DNA of 64,000 bases. It comes from Symbiodinium natans (Eukaryota > Sar > Dinophyceae > Suessiales > Symbiodiniaceae). The notes under the pieces are model-generated. The model saw only the letters and a program-made list of their open reading frames with translations. It had not been told where the DNA came from and did no database searches. The stretch is taken from the NCBI GenBank assembly GCA_905221605.1, contig CAJNDS010000101.1:107208-171207 (forward strand). The letters run 5' to 3'. Every line of letters starts with the position of its first letter. The stretch's first letter is position 1. Below are positions 11,836 to 21,812 of the stretch, piece after piece. Both the position numbers and the translations under genes were made by a program.

Positions 11836-12270
11836 CGGAAGGCGGTGGCGGAGAAGGTCTCCGAAGCTGGGGATGCCCCCAAGGAGATGTAACGGAAAGC
11901 ACAGTGATGCACAGTGATGCAAAGAGATTATCAAGAAAAGCGCCCCCCAAATCTCTGGCCTTCGGTAGCCTTCCGAGTCGTGAGTGTCAGGAGTCGTCGG
12001 CTCCGCCATCCCCACCACCCGAGGTCCCAGACAAATCAGATGATGGAGACGAGGAGACATGGGCTCACCTTGACTCAAATTCAGCCTGAGCCAGTGCCAT
12101 TCTGTAACCCAGAGTGGCAGCCACTGGACTTCTTTTTGTTGCCTGGGGGCTCCATGTGTGAGGATGACGTGAAGCCACAGATGTGAGCGATCCGCAGCTC
12201 CGTTTTTCGCATCGGTGGATGAGGCCATGCTGGATGCAAGGTCTGCTGTTTCACAGACCACGTGTATGTC
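11836..12270 (+). CDS. unrecognised exons, acidic and proline-rich
   Basis: Segments: 11836-11888 reads RKAVAEKVSEAGDAPKEM before an in-frame TAA; about 11925-12089 reads SRKAPPKSLAFGSLP and then PPEVPDKSDDGDEETWAHLD before TGA at 12087; about 12201-12260 reads APFFASVDEAMLDARSAVS. They lie just 3' of the last ClpP exon and could be alternative or additional C-terminal exons of that gene, or the start of another one. No family is recognised. Confidence 0.35.
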
Positions 12271-12558
12271 AGGGTGCCTAGTGGCCTAGTGGCTGGCCCT
12301 CAGCTGGAGCACATTCAGCATTCTCAAGTAGCTGTGCAGTATAAAGTGCGCACAGTGAGGCCTGATCCTTCCTTCGTCTAGTCGCAATGATATGCAGAGC
12401 GCTGCAAGTCAAGGTGTCAGGTACCTGGTAAACTTGGGGCAGGAATGAAGTCCGCAAGAGTTTATGTGCAGCAGCTGAGGGACAGATGCAGAAGTGGTTA
12501 AAAAAATAACGCGTGCTCCGTCAAAAGCGCGTGGGTGACCCTGTCATAGCGATCGCCT

Positions 12559-12991
12559 TTGAAGGGGATATCCAGATGCGAGAGCCGCTCACAATCGGTT
12601 TACGCAGGCAAAAGGGCCAAAACTAAATATGCCACAATCTACAACACAATCTCAGTCAAGCGCTTTGCATCTGGCGCGATTGTTCAAACCGCTGATGTGT
12701 CACTATCGCATCCGCATCGATGTCTTTTTGGGCGTGACATTTTGGGATTGACTGGGGCATGCATCCAATATCTGCCGTATTGTGACCTCAAGCTGCTCCT
12801 TTTCAGTTTGTTGAACGATCGTCAAGGTGCAGCTGTTGTAGCAGGAGCCTCAGCTGTTGCGCTAAAGGGCGAACTTGAGGCTCTCCGTGCTAAAGGTTCG
12901 ATCATGTTGAGCAGTGCTGAGCAGCCAGTCTGTTTCGTCTTGGACTACGTGCTGCGCATGCTGCCTCCACCTGCTGGGTCAACCAGGTGCT
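12559..12991 (+). CDS. unrecognised exon-like open frame
   Basis: An open frame of 144 codons on the + strand. Its second half, from about 12815, is the more convincing part: GAAVVAGASAVALKGELEAL followed by RAKGSIMLSSAEQPVC. That region contains possible splice sites (AG|G) that would divide it further. I do not recognise a family. The upstream half is poorer in coding-like composition. Confidence 0.3.
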
Positions 12992-13384
12992 AAGTCCGTG
13001 TCTTCCTCGGGCACCCAGAGTCGTCCGAGTTTCATATAATGGCCAGTGACAGCATCTCGGCATGCGACGATAGCGGTGAAGATCTTTAACAGGCATGTGC
13101 TGATGACGAGGCATGTCAGTGGCATGTGCCCCCACACACCACATCCACCAAGGTCTACTTCGCATTCTGCTCTTCGCTGCATGTGCGGCCATCAATGTCA
13201 ATGCAATCTAACCCGACGGATGTTTTTGCTTGATGTCTTCAGACACGTTATACCTTGGATGTCCAGGTCTCCGACTTTACCAAGCAAGAATACTCCTCTT
13301 CTGGGCTGTGGATGGAAGCAAAAGAACGCAGGAGAGCAGGGAAGGCTAACGCTACCGAGGGGTGCAGAAACAAAAAACGATATT

Positions 13385-13404
13385 ACATATATATATATAT
13401 GTAC

Positions 13405-13467
<63 letters not shown>
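13385..13467. repeat. TATATG-type microsatellite
   Basis: A short run of TA passes into about ten copies of a six-base unit, TATATG, with one TACATG variant. Open frames across it on both strands are artefacts of the repeat. Confidence 0.95.
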
Positions 13468-13469
13468 GT

Positions 13470-14034
13470 ACCTCCCTGCATGTAAGATGTGTATACATAT
13501 GTATATGCACCATAAAGATATACACACCTGCATTTAGCTCGCATGATGCAGGGCCATGTGGGTAGAGGCTGCAGAGCTGAGCTATCTTCTGCCCCTGCGC
13601 AGGACATGGTAAAGAGAAATGTCCGCCACGCAGCTCGACCGCCATGAAGCTTCCAAGGGTCAGTTGGTTGTTTAACCGACTCTGCTGCTGTCCACTAACG
13701 GCATGGGCCTGTCGAAACACTCTTTCCGAGGTGGAGCTTTCTGGAATACCTCACGATGCAGTGGCCTCACAAGCAGCTTTGTAACAGAAGGGCGGTTGGA
13801 TGAAGTTAGAGGCGATAGGATTTGTGGAATTTCGTGGACATCGTCGATCCTCTTGAAAGCCTGTCTTAGGTGATCCTAGCGCACTACCGCGGTTCTGACA
13901 AAGACTGGGATCGAGAATGGTGCTCCTGCCGGCTGACAGATCGAAAGCTTTTAGAATGTCCTACCGCGTGATCTTGTGAGATGTCAAACAGTTACAGTTA
14001 GGCCCTGTGGCCCTGTGGCAGGTGCAAGAAGCAT
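13470..14034. other. no supported gene
   Basis: No family motif or exon-like stretch stands out on either strand. Probably intron or intergenic DNA. Confidence 0.35.
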
Positions 14035-14283
14035 GTTTCCGAGTCTCTGGTGGCCAAGGGCTACAAGTTCCACCTGATGCAGACGCTCGCGGGCAGTCTT
14101 GGCATCATCACACCGCAAGTCTCGCATTTGGGATCCCTCTTCTGGCCTTCAGCATGTGACCATCTAAGGAAAGCCTACAAGGCCTTGGGGAATCAGGGGC
14201 AAGAGGGAATCCTGCGCTTCCTTGTAGATCTGACAGCCACTATGCGCGAGCTGCTCGATCGCTGTGGTGGAAACGATAATTGA
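14035..14283 (+). CDS. unrecognised exon-like open frame
   Basis: An open frame beginning after a possible acceptor (AAGAAG|CAT) reads SESLVAKGYKFHLMQTLAGS and later GQEGILRFLVDLTATMRELL, ending TGA at 14281-14283. The first 75 nt have strongly G/C-rich third positions; the middle part does not, so an unseen intron is possible. It may be an upstream exon of the glycosyltransferase-like gene that follows. No family recognised. Confidence 0.35.
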   Translation, partial: VSESLVAKGYKFHLMQTLAGSLGIITPQVSHLGSLFWPSACDHLRKAYKALGNQGQEGILRFLVDLTATMRELLDRCGGNDN

Positions 14284-14579
14284 CCGTGTGCAGGTAAAGT
14301 ACTGCGAATATTGCTCGAGGTGAAGCTTTGCTAGGTTTCGAGATGGGCATCGACCGTGAATCTCGTACAGTTAAAGCTCCGGTGCGCAGTCCATACATGC
14401 CAGCTCAACTGACAGAACATGACAAAACTAAACTACACAGTAGCTACGCCTTCAACAATGATCCTGGCCTGCAAAGCGATGAATACGCGACTGGTGTTAA
14501 AACAGACCGTAGTTTCTCCCTCATCTGCTTTGCCCAGCCTACGTTTGGAGAAATGGGAAAGCCTGCCGTCACTTAGCAG

Positions 14580-15055
14580 AGTCTTGGTCAGGATGGGCAG
14601 TGGGAGGATCGCTACGAGTTCATCTGGGCGCTTGACAGCGACATTGACCTGTCCAAGGCCTCTGTGACAGCATTGCTATTGAAGCATCTGAAACATGTTT
14701 TGAAACAGTTGAAAGAGACATGCTGACAACACGTTAGAAGAAGATACTCTCGCATCGGAGGCAGACATCCAGCACTTCCTGACCATGGCCCGGCTCAGCC
14801 AGTCTCCGATCGTTGGTCCAACCTTCGCCACGTCCTCTGCGCATCCTCTCTTTCATTCTCTTTCAATACTGACTTCTTTTGAAAAAAGGCACCGCGAAGC
14901 CACTAAGTGAGATATGTGTTTTCGGCCACGTCACTACGTGCTGCAGCCTGTGGCTGAGGTCCAAGCAAATGGCAAGCCTTTGTTGTTTCAGGCTGGCACT
15001 CTCCTACATCCCATGGATTCCGAGAATTTTGCAGCATGCCTTCCCAGCTTCCAAG
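14580..15055 (+). CDS. glycosyltransferase-like protein (DUF707-like), internal exons
   Basis: Two exons join in frame: 14580-14663 (acceptor GCAG|AGT, donor TCT|GTGACA) and 14761-14826 (acceptor GGAG|GCA, donor TTC|GC). The first reads DRYEFIWALDSDIDLSKAS and the second ADIQHFLTMARLSQSPIVGP. The aromatic stretch followed by a D-x-D-I-D metal-site-like motif, a spacer and then a SQPxI/SPIVGP segment resembles DUF707-type nucleotide-sugar transferases, a family I associate with dinoflagellates from memory. A further open stretch, 14921-15052, reads RPRHYVLQPVAEVQANGKPL and could be the next exon. Substrate and location cannot be inferred. The family assignment is an inference from a short motif. 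Confidence 0.45.
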
Positions 15056-16799
15056 GCTAGAATTAGGCTAGATGTCAGATAAAACCACAGTCTGACAGGA
15101 GCACAGCACTGTGGTTCGTCGTGAGGGCCGCGGCTCCAGTTGAGCGCACAGTCCTCAACTCGTGGCAAATCCTGCGAGCTCGGTGCAGGACATGCTCCCT
15201 CAAGGGACAGCCACCGGCATGCTCATCAAATCAGCGGCTTGCAGCCCATCATCTGCGGCCTCCCACGGGTTTAGCGATTTTAGTCATGATCTTTGCCTAA
15301 GAGCTCCGCCTAGGTCCGAATGCCATTCAAACTCCAGATCCAGGAGTGGGCTTGAACTTCACAAAGCGTACTGCATTGACTATGTCTGTCACTACGCGGC
15401 CCGCCTCGGCCGGGGGATGCGCGGGATTCAAAATTATCCGGTGGCTTGCGGGCCCCTAGAGGCCTAGAGGCTCTATGTTCCTGAAAGGATCTCAGGCGTC
15501 TGGTCCCTGGCAGGTCGGTGATGCTAGGTGGTGGATGTAGAGAACTCCCCCTCCCCCTTCAAGCGCAATGAACACTTGTCAAGACACTTTGGGACTTGGG
15601 CCTCTTTGGCCGCAAAGCCTCGGCGGATTTCAAGTGCTGAGTTGTGCAGCACGACAGACGGGCATAGCGGCATAGCATGCAGGGCATAGCTGGACATGGC
15701 TCTTCCAAATCTAGCAAGAACTGCTTGCAGGGTGCGACTTTCGACACACAGACTTCGTGGAGTTGACAGCGCCGCTTCTAAAGTCGCACGTGTCGCCAAG
15801 TTGCAGAAAGGGTGGTGAATGGAAGCCTCACAAATGCATGTAATTGCAAGTGCCCCTGAGGGTCTGAGAGTAGAGAAAGCAGCCGTAGTTGACTCCTCAT
15901 CTGACCTCCTTTGGCCTCTTTGCCCCAGGTTTGGCAACTGTGTCAACTGTGTCTTGCATTAGCTTCTCGGTGAAGCTGATTCAGGCTGAAGCTTGTTCTT
16001 CGCGACTGCCACTCCTGCATCCATGACAAGTCAGACTGGGGATTGGACATGATGCCGGCCCCTTGAAATGCTGCATTATTGCCATTTCATCTGATGCGGG
16101 CAAGAGCATGCTTGGCGCGGAGGTGGTGCAAGTATGCGTCCAAGAGGCCAGCTTTAAGCATCGTCGGAGTGCACGGCATCTTTTGACAGTCTGTGATGCA
16201 TAGCCAGGTTGCAAAATCAGGCGTGCGCCCTGATAGATGCCACTCCAGTAATACACATGGCCGCTCAGCTGCAGCATCGTGCCCAGCCTTGCGGCCCCGA
16301 CCCATCCCAGACAGTAGCAAGCCGTACTTCTCACAGTGGCTAACAGTGGCTCCCTGAGTGAATGCGAGCTTGGGCCGTATTTTTTGGTTGCAGTTGTGAG
16401 GGGTTTTCAATTGGGGGTATCCCTTTCCAGGGGTCCTTTCTCTGCAAGGAGCTTCTGTTATGAAGGCTACACACTGGCTACAGGTACGTATCGTGATTAT
16501 GTAGAATCCCTGTAATACTCTCAGGACTGGGGGCTGGCACCAATCAGTGCGTGGCTCAGCTCTGCTTGCACTACATTCAGCTCTGAAACCTTGCGGGGTT
16601 TGCAATTCTGAAGCTCAAGTGTGACCAGCCCAATGACCAGGTCAAGAATTCTACAGGGCTTTGCATGCCGTTCAGGCAGAACATGTCAACAGACTGTGCA
16701 TGCTGGTCACATCTGGCCACTGATCCTTTTACTCTCTGATGGCTTTGGGCAGTGCTTCCCGCCCTTGCCTGCACAGTGTCTGATGCCTGCAAACACAGC
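15056..16799. other. no supported gene
   Basis: The open frames here, on both strands, lack family motifs and splice support. The 172-codon minus-strand frame at 16087-16605 has ordinary non-coding composition. Short imperfect duplications such as GGCATAGC occur at 15660-15690. Confidence 0.35.
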
Positions 16800-17369
16800 A
16801 GTTTCTGGATCATGTTTCTGTGCAAGCGTATCGCTGGGCAGACCACCTACAACGCATACTGGAGCGATCGTCGTGTGCTGGACTGCAAGCGGCGTGGCGA
16901 AGGCAGCGCGCTGGCACAGATAAGCCTGTCATGATCCCCGATCCATTTGCAGCTTTCACAGTATTCGGAGACATCACGGTAGACCTGCAAAGGGAGCAAG
17001 ATGGAGTCCTGGCAGGGGTACTCCGAGTCACTAAGCGTCCTCCATACAAGCATTTTGCATTACATGCATTACTGTGTTACTGGATCTCACTTTGCACAGG
17101 TCTGGTGGAAATACCAGAGGCGCGGAGACTGTTGCGATGCAAGTCTAGGACAACCGCAGCCTTCCCGAGATTCCTCCTTAGTCCTTGTTTCAGACATGCC
17201 TTGCATCTGGGCCTTCCAGTGCAGATGATCTTTTCTTCCTTTAATTCTTCGCGAGATTTGCGAGTACGAATCGTTTCACACTGGTCGAGCCAATCTAGCG
17301 AGGAAGACGCCGCTCAGACAAAAGCTCGGAACACGACAAGCTCGAAGAAGCGGTCTGCAAAGGCCGGTC

Positions 17370-17421
<52 letters not shown>

Positions 17422-17996
17422 TGTCTGTGTGGGTGGGAGCTGGACAGCGAATCCTTGCAAGAAAGTTCTGGGACAGGCTGCAAACTCAACACGGCAGAAA
17501 GCTGGCAAATCAGACTCTCGTAAGGCACACATGTGCACATGGAAAGCTGCCTTCTGCATGACCAGTGCAACACCTGGCCTCAGATTGTGCATGCTCCGTG
17601 CTGCAGGATCATCAGGATGACACTGCAGATGAACCGGCTGAAGAGGATAATGTCTGCACCGCAATGATGAAGCCAGTAAGCCGTGCTCAATTTTGTGCAG
17701 CAGGAGCAAGATGATGATGGATCCTCGTCGTATCTGAAAAGATCGTTAACTGGTCACACTGTCTTCAATTTGTCCCTTCCCTCGCTGCAGCCTACTTCAC
17801 CTCTACTTCAGGACTACCCTCGGACAGCGAGCCCAACGATGCCAAGAGCAGCGACAGCGCCGACAATCCGGACGAGGAGGGCGCAGCTGGAGACGGGGAA
17901 GAGGAAGAGGACCGCAGTGACCGCAGCAGCTTCAAGCTGCCCCGAAGCATAGGCGGCTGGGACAGCACGGCCGCAGCACAGCTGTTTCTGTCTTGA
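16800..17996 (+). CDS. unrecognised gene, 3' exons with an acidic tail
   Basis: Exon-like segments in order: about 16808-16900 (QAYRWADHLQRILERS); about 16945-17030 (FGDITVDLQREQDGVLAG); about 17288-17362 (SEEDAAQTKARNTTSSKKRS), whose donor would be the first GT of a GT microsatellite; 17607-17675 (acceptor GCAG|GAT, donor GTAAGC), an acidic 23-codon exon starting DHQDDTADEPAEEDN; and a last exon from about 17815 with DEEGAAGDGEEEEDRSDRSS then KLPRSIGGWDSTAAAQLFLS and TGA at 17994-17996. The acidic frame was chosen over its neighbours because its third positions are almost all G or C. Function unknown; the acidic, Ser-rich tail is typical of disordered regulatory regions. The join between the last two exons is not resolved in phase. 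Confidence 0.5.
17369..17421. repeat. (GT)n microsatellite
   Basis: About 25 GT units run directly from the end of a Lys/Ser-rich exon-like segment, then pass into GTCTGTCTGTG. Confidence 0.95.
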
Positions 17997-18413
17997 AGGA
18001 GGCCGACGGTGCTCCCAGCAGCGACAAGACTGCTCAACAATCGAGGCACCCGCTTTTGGATTGTCCGTGCCTGTGAAATTGCAGCGCAGAGCTTTCGCTC
18101 GTTAAAGAGTTTTTTTGGTAGTTGCCGGCCCTCATCAGGATGGGCAATACCTCCAAGCAAGCTGCAAAGAAGGCCAGCTTGCCAAGGGCACGAGAGGTAT
18201 GATACTGCCATGATGCGAGTGCTGCTTCAGCCATGTCGCACGTCGCACGATTTCAGGAAAGGGCATCGGATGCGCACAGCTCAAGCGCAGGCACATCCCG
18301 GGCTTCCAAGGCTCGTTTGCGCGTGCAGGACTGGACTGGACGTAGGTGCCACTGGCGACGCCAGGCGGACGCCGGCAAGCGCGCAGACGCCGAGGGAAGC
18401 GACGAGGCGCGAA
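17866..18413 (+). repeat. direct repeat, copy 1 (548 bp)
   Basis: This segment recurs at 19585-20132 with a constant offset of 1719 bp and no gaps. I count about four differences inside the shared core (a GCA/GCG third position, one base in the interval after the stop, one in the intron, and a GCC/GGC change), i.e. roughly 99% identity. It spans the end of one gene (acidic tail and TGA), the 144 bp between genes, and the first exons of the next. Confidence 0.9.
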
Positions 18414-18439
18414 ACGAACTTCCAGCAAGCTACGCATGA
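18140..18439 (+). CDS. 5' exons of a putative N-myristoylated protein, copy 1
   Basis: ATG at 18140 opens MGNTSKQAAKKASLPRARE, 19 codons, ending at 18196 before GTATGA. MGNTSK fits the N-myristoylation consensus (Gly2, small residue at 5 or 6, Lys nearby), suggesting membrane attachment. A second exon can start at 18365 (CCAG|GCG, phase 0): ADAGKRADAEGSDEARNELP, ending TGA at 18437-18439. The frame was chosen for G/C-rich third positions. In this copy the downstream sequence diverges after 18413 and runs into a stop after eight codons, whereas copy 2 keeps a GT donor, so this copy may be a truncated duplicate. No family is recognised. Confidence 0.45.
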
Positions 18440-18565
18440 CCCTTCGACCGGACCCACAAGTCGGGAAGTCTGGACCTGGCGTTCTGAAGGAGACCCAAGA
18501 AGAGGATGCTGGGCTTGACGGAGGCTTGCTTGCCTGCACTGCAATGTGAGGATCTGATGAATAGG

Positions 18566-18580
18566 GCCCCCCCCCCCCGT
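18566..18580. repeat. poly-C run
   Basis: About thirteen consecutive C residues, just 3' of the divergent end of the duplicated segment. Confidence 0.9.
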
Positions 18581-18672
18581 GAATAAAGGAAGGGGGTCGC
18601 ATCACTTCCTGGGCTGGTTTTCTTCCGGGGGGGAGGCGGAAAGAGCCTACCCTCTTGTGTTTTTTCATCTTC

Positions 18673-19060
18673 TCTTTTCTTATCGTCATCGCCGGCCCGC
18701 CGGCCTTTCCATTTTTGGGATTAATGATTATTAATTTCAAACTCTGGCCCTACAAGTATGCCCTAGGTCAGGAGCGAATGATCTGGGCATCGATCCTGGA
18801 TGCGAAGTAGGATGCAGCCTCCAACTCCAGAACATCCGAGAGCACGTCGTGGGTAACTGCTTGCTGCTTGAGCAAGTCAAACTGTCTGTACTTATCATCA
18901 TCGTCGGCCCACCTTGCTTTCCATTACTTTAGGGGGTTTTATGATGCGCAATTGCTTACTTTAGCCTTAAGCAATTCAAAGTCTCCGTTCTTATCGACAT
19001 CGCGGAGCCACCGAGCTTTCCATTATGGGTGGTGTCTTATTCCCTGTAGCCTTCAGCATG
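18673..19060. repeat. three degenerate copies of a non-coding repeat
   Basis: A core of about 35 bp, CTTATCrwCATCG-rich followed by CCGGCC or similar and GCTTTCCATT, occurs at about 18678, 18891 and 18990. The latter two are each preceded by a CAAgTCAAAc/aGTCT-like stretch. The block is AT-rich, with no coding signal, and sits between the two copies of the 548 bp repeat. Confidence 0.6.
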
Positions 19061-19508
19061 TCTACTCTTTTGGGCCGCCAGTTTTGTTTCCTACAAGCTT
19101 AGGGTTTTTTGTGCATTTTGGGAGGTTTTGGCTCCTGAATGGAGGGCAGTCTTTATTGTTGTGGCAAAAAACACTTCTTTTCATCAAGGGGCTATATTAA
19201 TCAGATGTTCGGATCAGCGAAGTACTTCCGATCTAGGCGCTTGATCAAGCTGCCATGCCTGCACGGCTTGGGCAATTAGTTGTTAACGCTTCAAGAGTGC
19301 ACGGCTGCAGGGCTGGTCCTGAGGTTCTTTTCGATGGCAATTGCAACCCACGAAATATGACGAAACTGTTGCGGAGTGTGCGAGTTTTGGGAGGGCGATT
19401 GCGGTCTCTTGGCCGGTGCCTGGGGATGAGGGCTATGGGGAAGTGAGGCGTATGGCTCATGATCTAAACGTAGGTGCCAAATTGGGAGCCCCTACCAGGC
19501 GCAAATAA
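19061..19508. other. no supported gene
   Basis: Non-coding-looking sequence leading up to the second copy of the duplicated gene junction. The short frame 19255-19446 has no family motif. Confidence 0.35.
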
Positions 19509-19715
19509 ATGGTCTTCACACAAGCTACCATTCTGCTGACAAACTTGGCTTCCGAAGGACTGCCTGCAGACAAGTCCAAAGAAGATCCCGACGAGGAGGG
19601 CGCAGCTGGAGACGGGGAAGAGGAAGAGGACCGCAGTGACCGCAGCAGCTTCAAGCTGCCCCGAAGCATAGGCGGCTGGGACAGCACGGCCGCGGCACAG
19701 CTGTTTCTGTCTTGA
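19509..19715 (+). CDS. second copy of the acidic-tail terminal exon
   Basis: The frame ends DEEGAAGDGEEEEDRSDRSS, then the same KLPRSIGGWD tail and TGA at 19713-19715 as the gene ending at 17996. Upstream of 19585 it differs (GLPADKSKEDP against GLPSDSEPND in copy 1) but remains alignable, so an older paralogue seems to have had its 3' end made identical recently. No complete gene is visible 5' of this exon, so it may be a pseudogene or the end of an incompletely seen gene. An ATG occurs at 19509, but an internal-exon origin is equally possible. Confidence 0.45.
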   Translation: MVFTQATILLTNLASEGLPADKSKEDPDEEGAAGDGEEEEDRSDRSSFKLPRSIGGWDSTAAAQLFLS

Positions 19716-20132
19716 AGGAGGCCGACGATGCTCCCAGCAGCGACAAGACTGCTCAACAATCGAGGCACCCGCTTTTGGATTGTCCGTGCCTGTGAAATTG
19801 CAGCGCAGAGCTTTCGCTCGTTAAAGAGTTTTTTTGGTAGTTGCCGGCCCTCATCAGGATGGGCAATACCTCCAAGCAAGCTGCAAAGAAGGCCAGCTTG
19901 CCAAGGGCACGAGAGGTATGATACTGCCATGATGCGAGTGCTGCTTCAGCCATGTCGCACCTCGCACGATTTCAGGAAAGGGCATCGGATGCGCACAGCT
20001 CAAGCGCAGGCACATCCCGGGCTTCCAAGGCTCGTTTGCGCGTGCAGGACTGGACTGGACGTAGGTGCCACTGGCGACGCCAGGCGGACGGCGGCAAGCG
20101 CGCAGACGCCGAGGGAAGCGACGAGGCGCGAA
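19585..20132 (+). repeat. direct repeat, copy 2 (548 bp)
   Basis: Near-identical to 17866-18413 with a constant offset of 1719 bp. Identity stops abruptly at GAA (20130-20132), where copy 1 continues AACG and this copy CACC. Confidence 0.9.
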
Positions 20133-20155
20133 CACCCAGCAAGCATTTTACGGAA
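19859..20155 (+). CDS. 5' exons of a putative N-myristoylated protein, copy 2
   Basis: The same MGNTSK-starting exon as copy 1 occupies 19859-19915 (donor GTATGA). The second exon, 20084-20155, reads ADGGKRADAEGSDEAR then TPSKHFTE and ends at a GT donor (20156), so unlike copy 1 this copy can continue. Downstream exons may be those at 21.2 kb and beyond (acidic and coiled-coil segments), which would give a membrane-anchored coiled-coil protein. That link is inference from order and strand only. The single amino-acid difference in the shared part (Ala/Gly at the third codon of exon 2) is the GCC/GGC change. Confidence 0.45.
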
Positions 20156-20510
20156 GTAGCGCTGTGAGTGTCGGAGGAGAATCCCATTGCGATGTGTCTA
20201 GGATGCGGATGTTCCCGACCTGGACACCACGGGGAATGCTTCTCATCCCAAAGCCGAGGCAGGGCCAAGGCTTGGATGTCTCTTCAATGACACATGCATC
20301 ATGCAGCTGCATCTTAAGATTGTGTTTCTTGAGTCCAAGCATGGTGCAAGATTGCAGCACTGCTTCTTTGGCTGACTGTCGGCTTACGGCTTATATCTTC
20401 GCGTGATCGCGTCGGTCCATCGAATACGCTCATGGTCGAGGCACTGCCTTTCAAGAGGTGCTGCTCCTGCTCCTGCTGCTCCTCCTGCTACTGCTCTGCT
20501 GCTCCTCATG

Positions 20511-20914
20511 CTGCTGCTTTGCTGCTGCTTTGCTGCTGCTTTGCTGCTGCTTTGCTGCTGCTTTGCTGCTGCTTTGCTGCTGCTTTGCTGCTGCTTTGCT
20601 GCTGCTTTGCTGCTGCTTTGCTGCTGCTTTGCTGCTGCTGCCGCCGCCGTCGTGGTTGTTGCTGTTGTTGCTGTTGTTGCTGTTGTTGCTGTTGTTGCTG
20701 TTGTTGCTGTTGTTGCTGTTGTTGCTGTTGTTGCTGTTGTTGCTGTTGTTGCTGTTGTTGCTGTTGTTGCTGTTGTTGCTGTTGTTGCTGTTGTTGCTAT
20801 TGTTGCTATTGTTGCTGTTGTTGTTGTTGTTGTTCTTCTTCTTCTTCTTCTTCTTCTTCTTCTTCTTCTTCTTCTTCTTCTTCTTCTTCTTCTTCTTCTT
20901 CTTCTTCTTCTTCT
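20511..20914. repeat. compound triplet-like repeat in three blocks
   Basis: Block 1 (20511-20640) is an 11 bp unit, TTTGCTGCTGC, repeated about eleven times. Block 2 (about 20653-20815) is a 9 bp unit, TTGTTGCTG. Block 3 (about 20833-20914) is (CTT)n with about 27 units. Because block 1 has an 11 bp period, all frames stay open and cycle through Leu, Cys, Phe and Ala; the long open frames here on both strands are therefore not evidence of coding. The tract probably lies in an intron or between genes. Confidence 0.95.
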
Positions 20915-20999
20915 TGTTTTTGCTCTTGTTCTTGTGTGGTGTCGGGGCAAGTGTAGCCGCTAAATACATTTCTTTTCCCGAATCGATCGGCTGCGCTTG

Positions 21000-21350
21000 C
21001 AAAGACTTCAAGAGTCACGCCGATGAACTCGCATGGACAGAGTTTCAACTATGTAAAGCAGTTGCAAGCATCAAGAGCGGATGTGTGAATGCCCCCTGAC
21101 ACACACACACAGAGACGTGCACTCTATACACGCCCTTCTGACAGGACAAGCCTGCTCGTCGTTCAATGCCAGGGGGAGGAATTTTCAAGGTGAAGGCGCG
21201 GCTTAAACCTGGGCATGGCGACCATGTGCACCTGTTGCCTCCTCGAGGCTACGCAAAATCCTTCCGGTTCGCTTGACGATGGTGTGTTGCCAAGTCCTTC
21301 GGCAAGGATTAAGAGCCGGATGGCCAAAGCAAAGCCAATCGCGGAAAAAC
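21000..21350 (+). CDS. unrecognised exon-like segments
   Basis: A segment starting near 21165 (CCAG|GG) reads GGIFKVKARLKPGHGDHVHL and then LPPRG before a GC donor, with good third-position composition. A second, about 21305-21350, reads RIKSRMAKAKPIAEK. Both are + strand and could belong to the gene that begins with the MGNTSK exon. No family is recognised. Confidence 0.35.
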
Positions 21351-21812
21351 ACACAATCCGTGGGCTCAACTGTTTTTCTACATGTTTCTACTCTACCAGC
21401 ATGGTTAGGCAGGGGTGGGGGGGGGTGGGGGGAAATTTGCTGCGCGATGCTGAGGCGGCTCACGTCTCTCTATGGGTGAGTCGGCACCTGCTGCTCCTGG
21501 ACTGCAGCCAAGTTGGGTCTTACCAGCACTGCTCTGTCAGTCCACAGTTACATGCATCACCACTTGCTGTTACAGGCCGCGTCTGCTGTGGAAAACACCA
21601 CACACAGCAGGCAAGACAGAGCAATTGCCAGCACCAAGACGAAGCCGGGCACCCCACCTGCACTTGGCCTTGTTTTCAGGGCGGCGCCAGAGTTGAAGGG
21701 TTTCCTTTGCAGCACTCCAGTCTCGGTCATTGTGTTTGAAGCTGACCATCGATTCCTGCACGATTGGTCGTACTTCAGCACGCCTAGACCGCATAGGCAA
21801 ACAAACCTACAG

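Noticed and set aside
13198..13720. Open frames with Tyr-Ile, Tyr-Thr or Tyr-Met repeats
   Set aside because: Translations of the TATATG microsatellite.
17295..17709. Minus-strand His-Thr-rich frames
   Set aside because: Produced by the GT microsatellite at 17369-17421.
20384..21099. Open frames of about 190-210 codons on both strands rich in Leu, Cys, Lys, Thr or Gln
   Set aside because: They are produced by the compound repeat, whose 11, 9 and 3 bp periods contain no stop codons.
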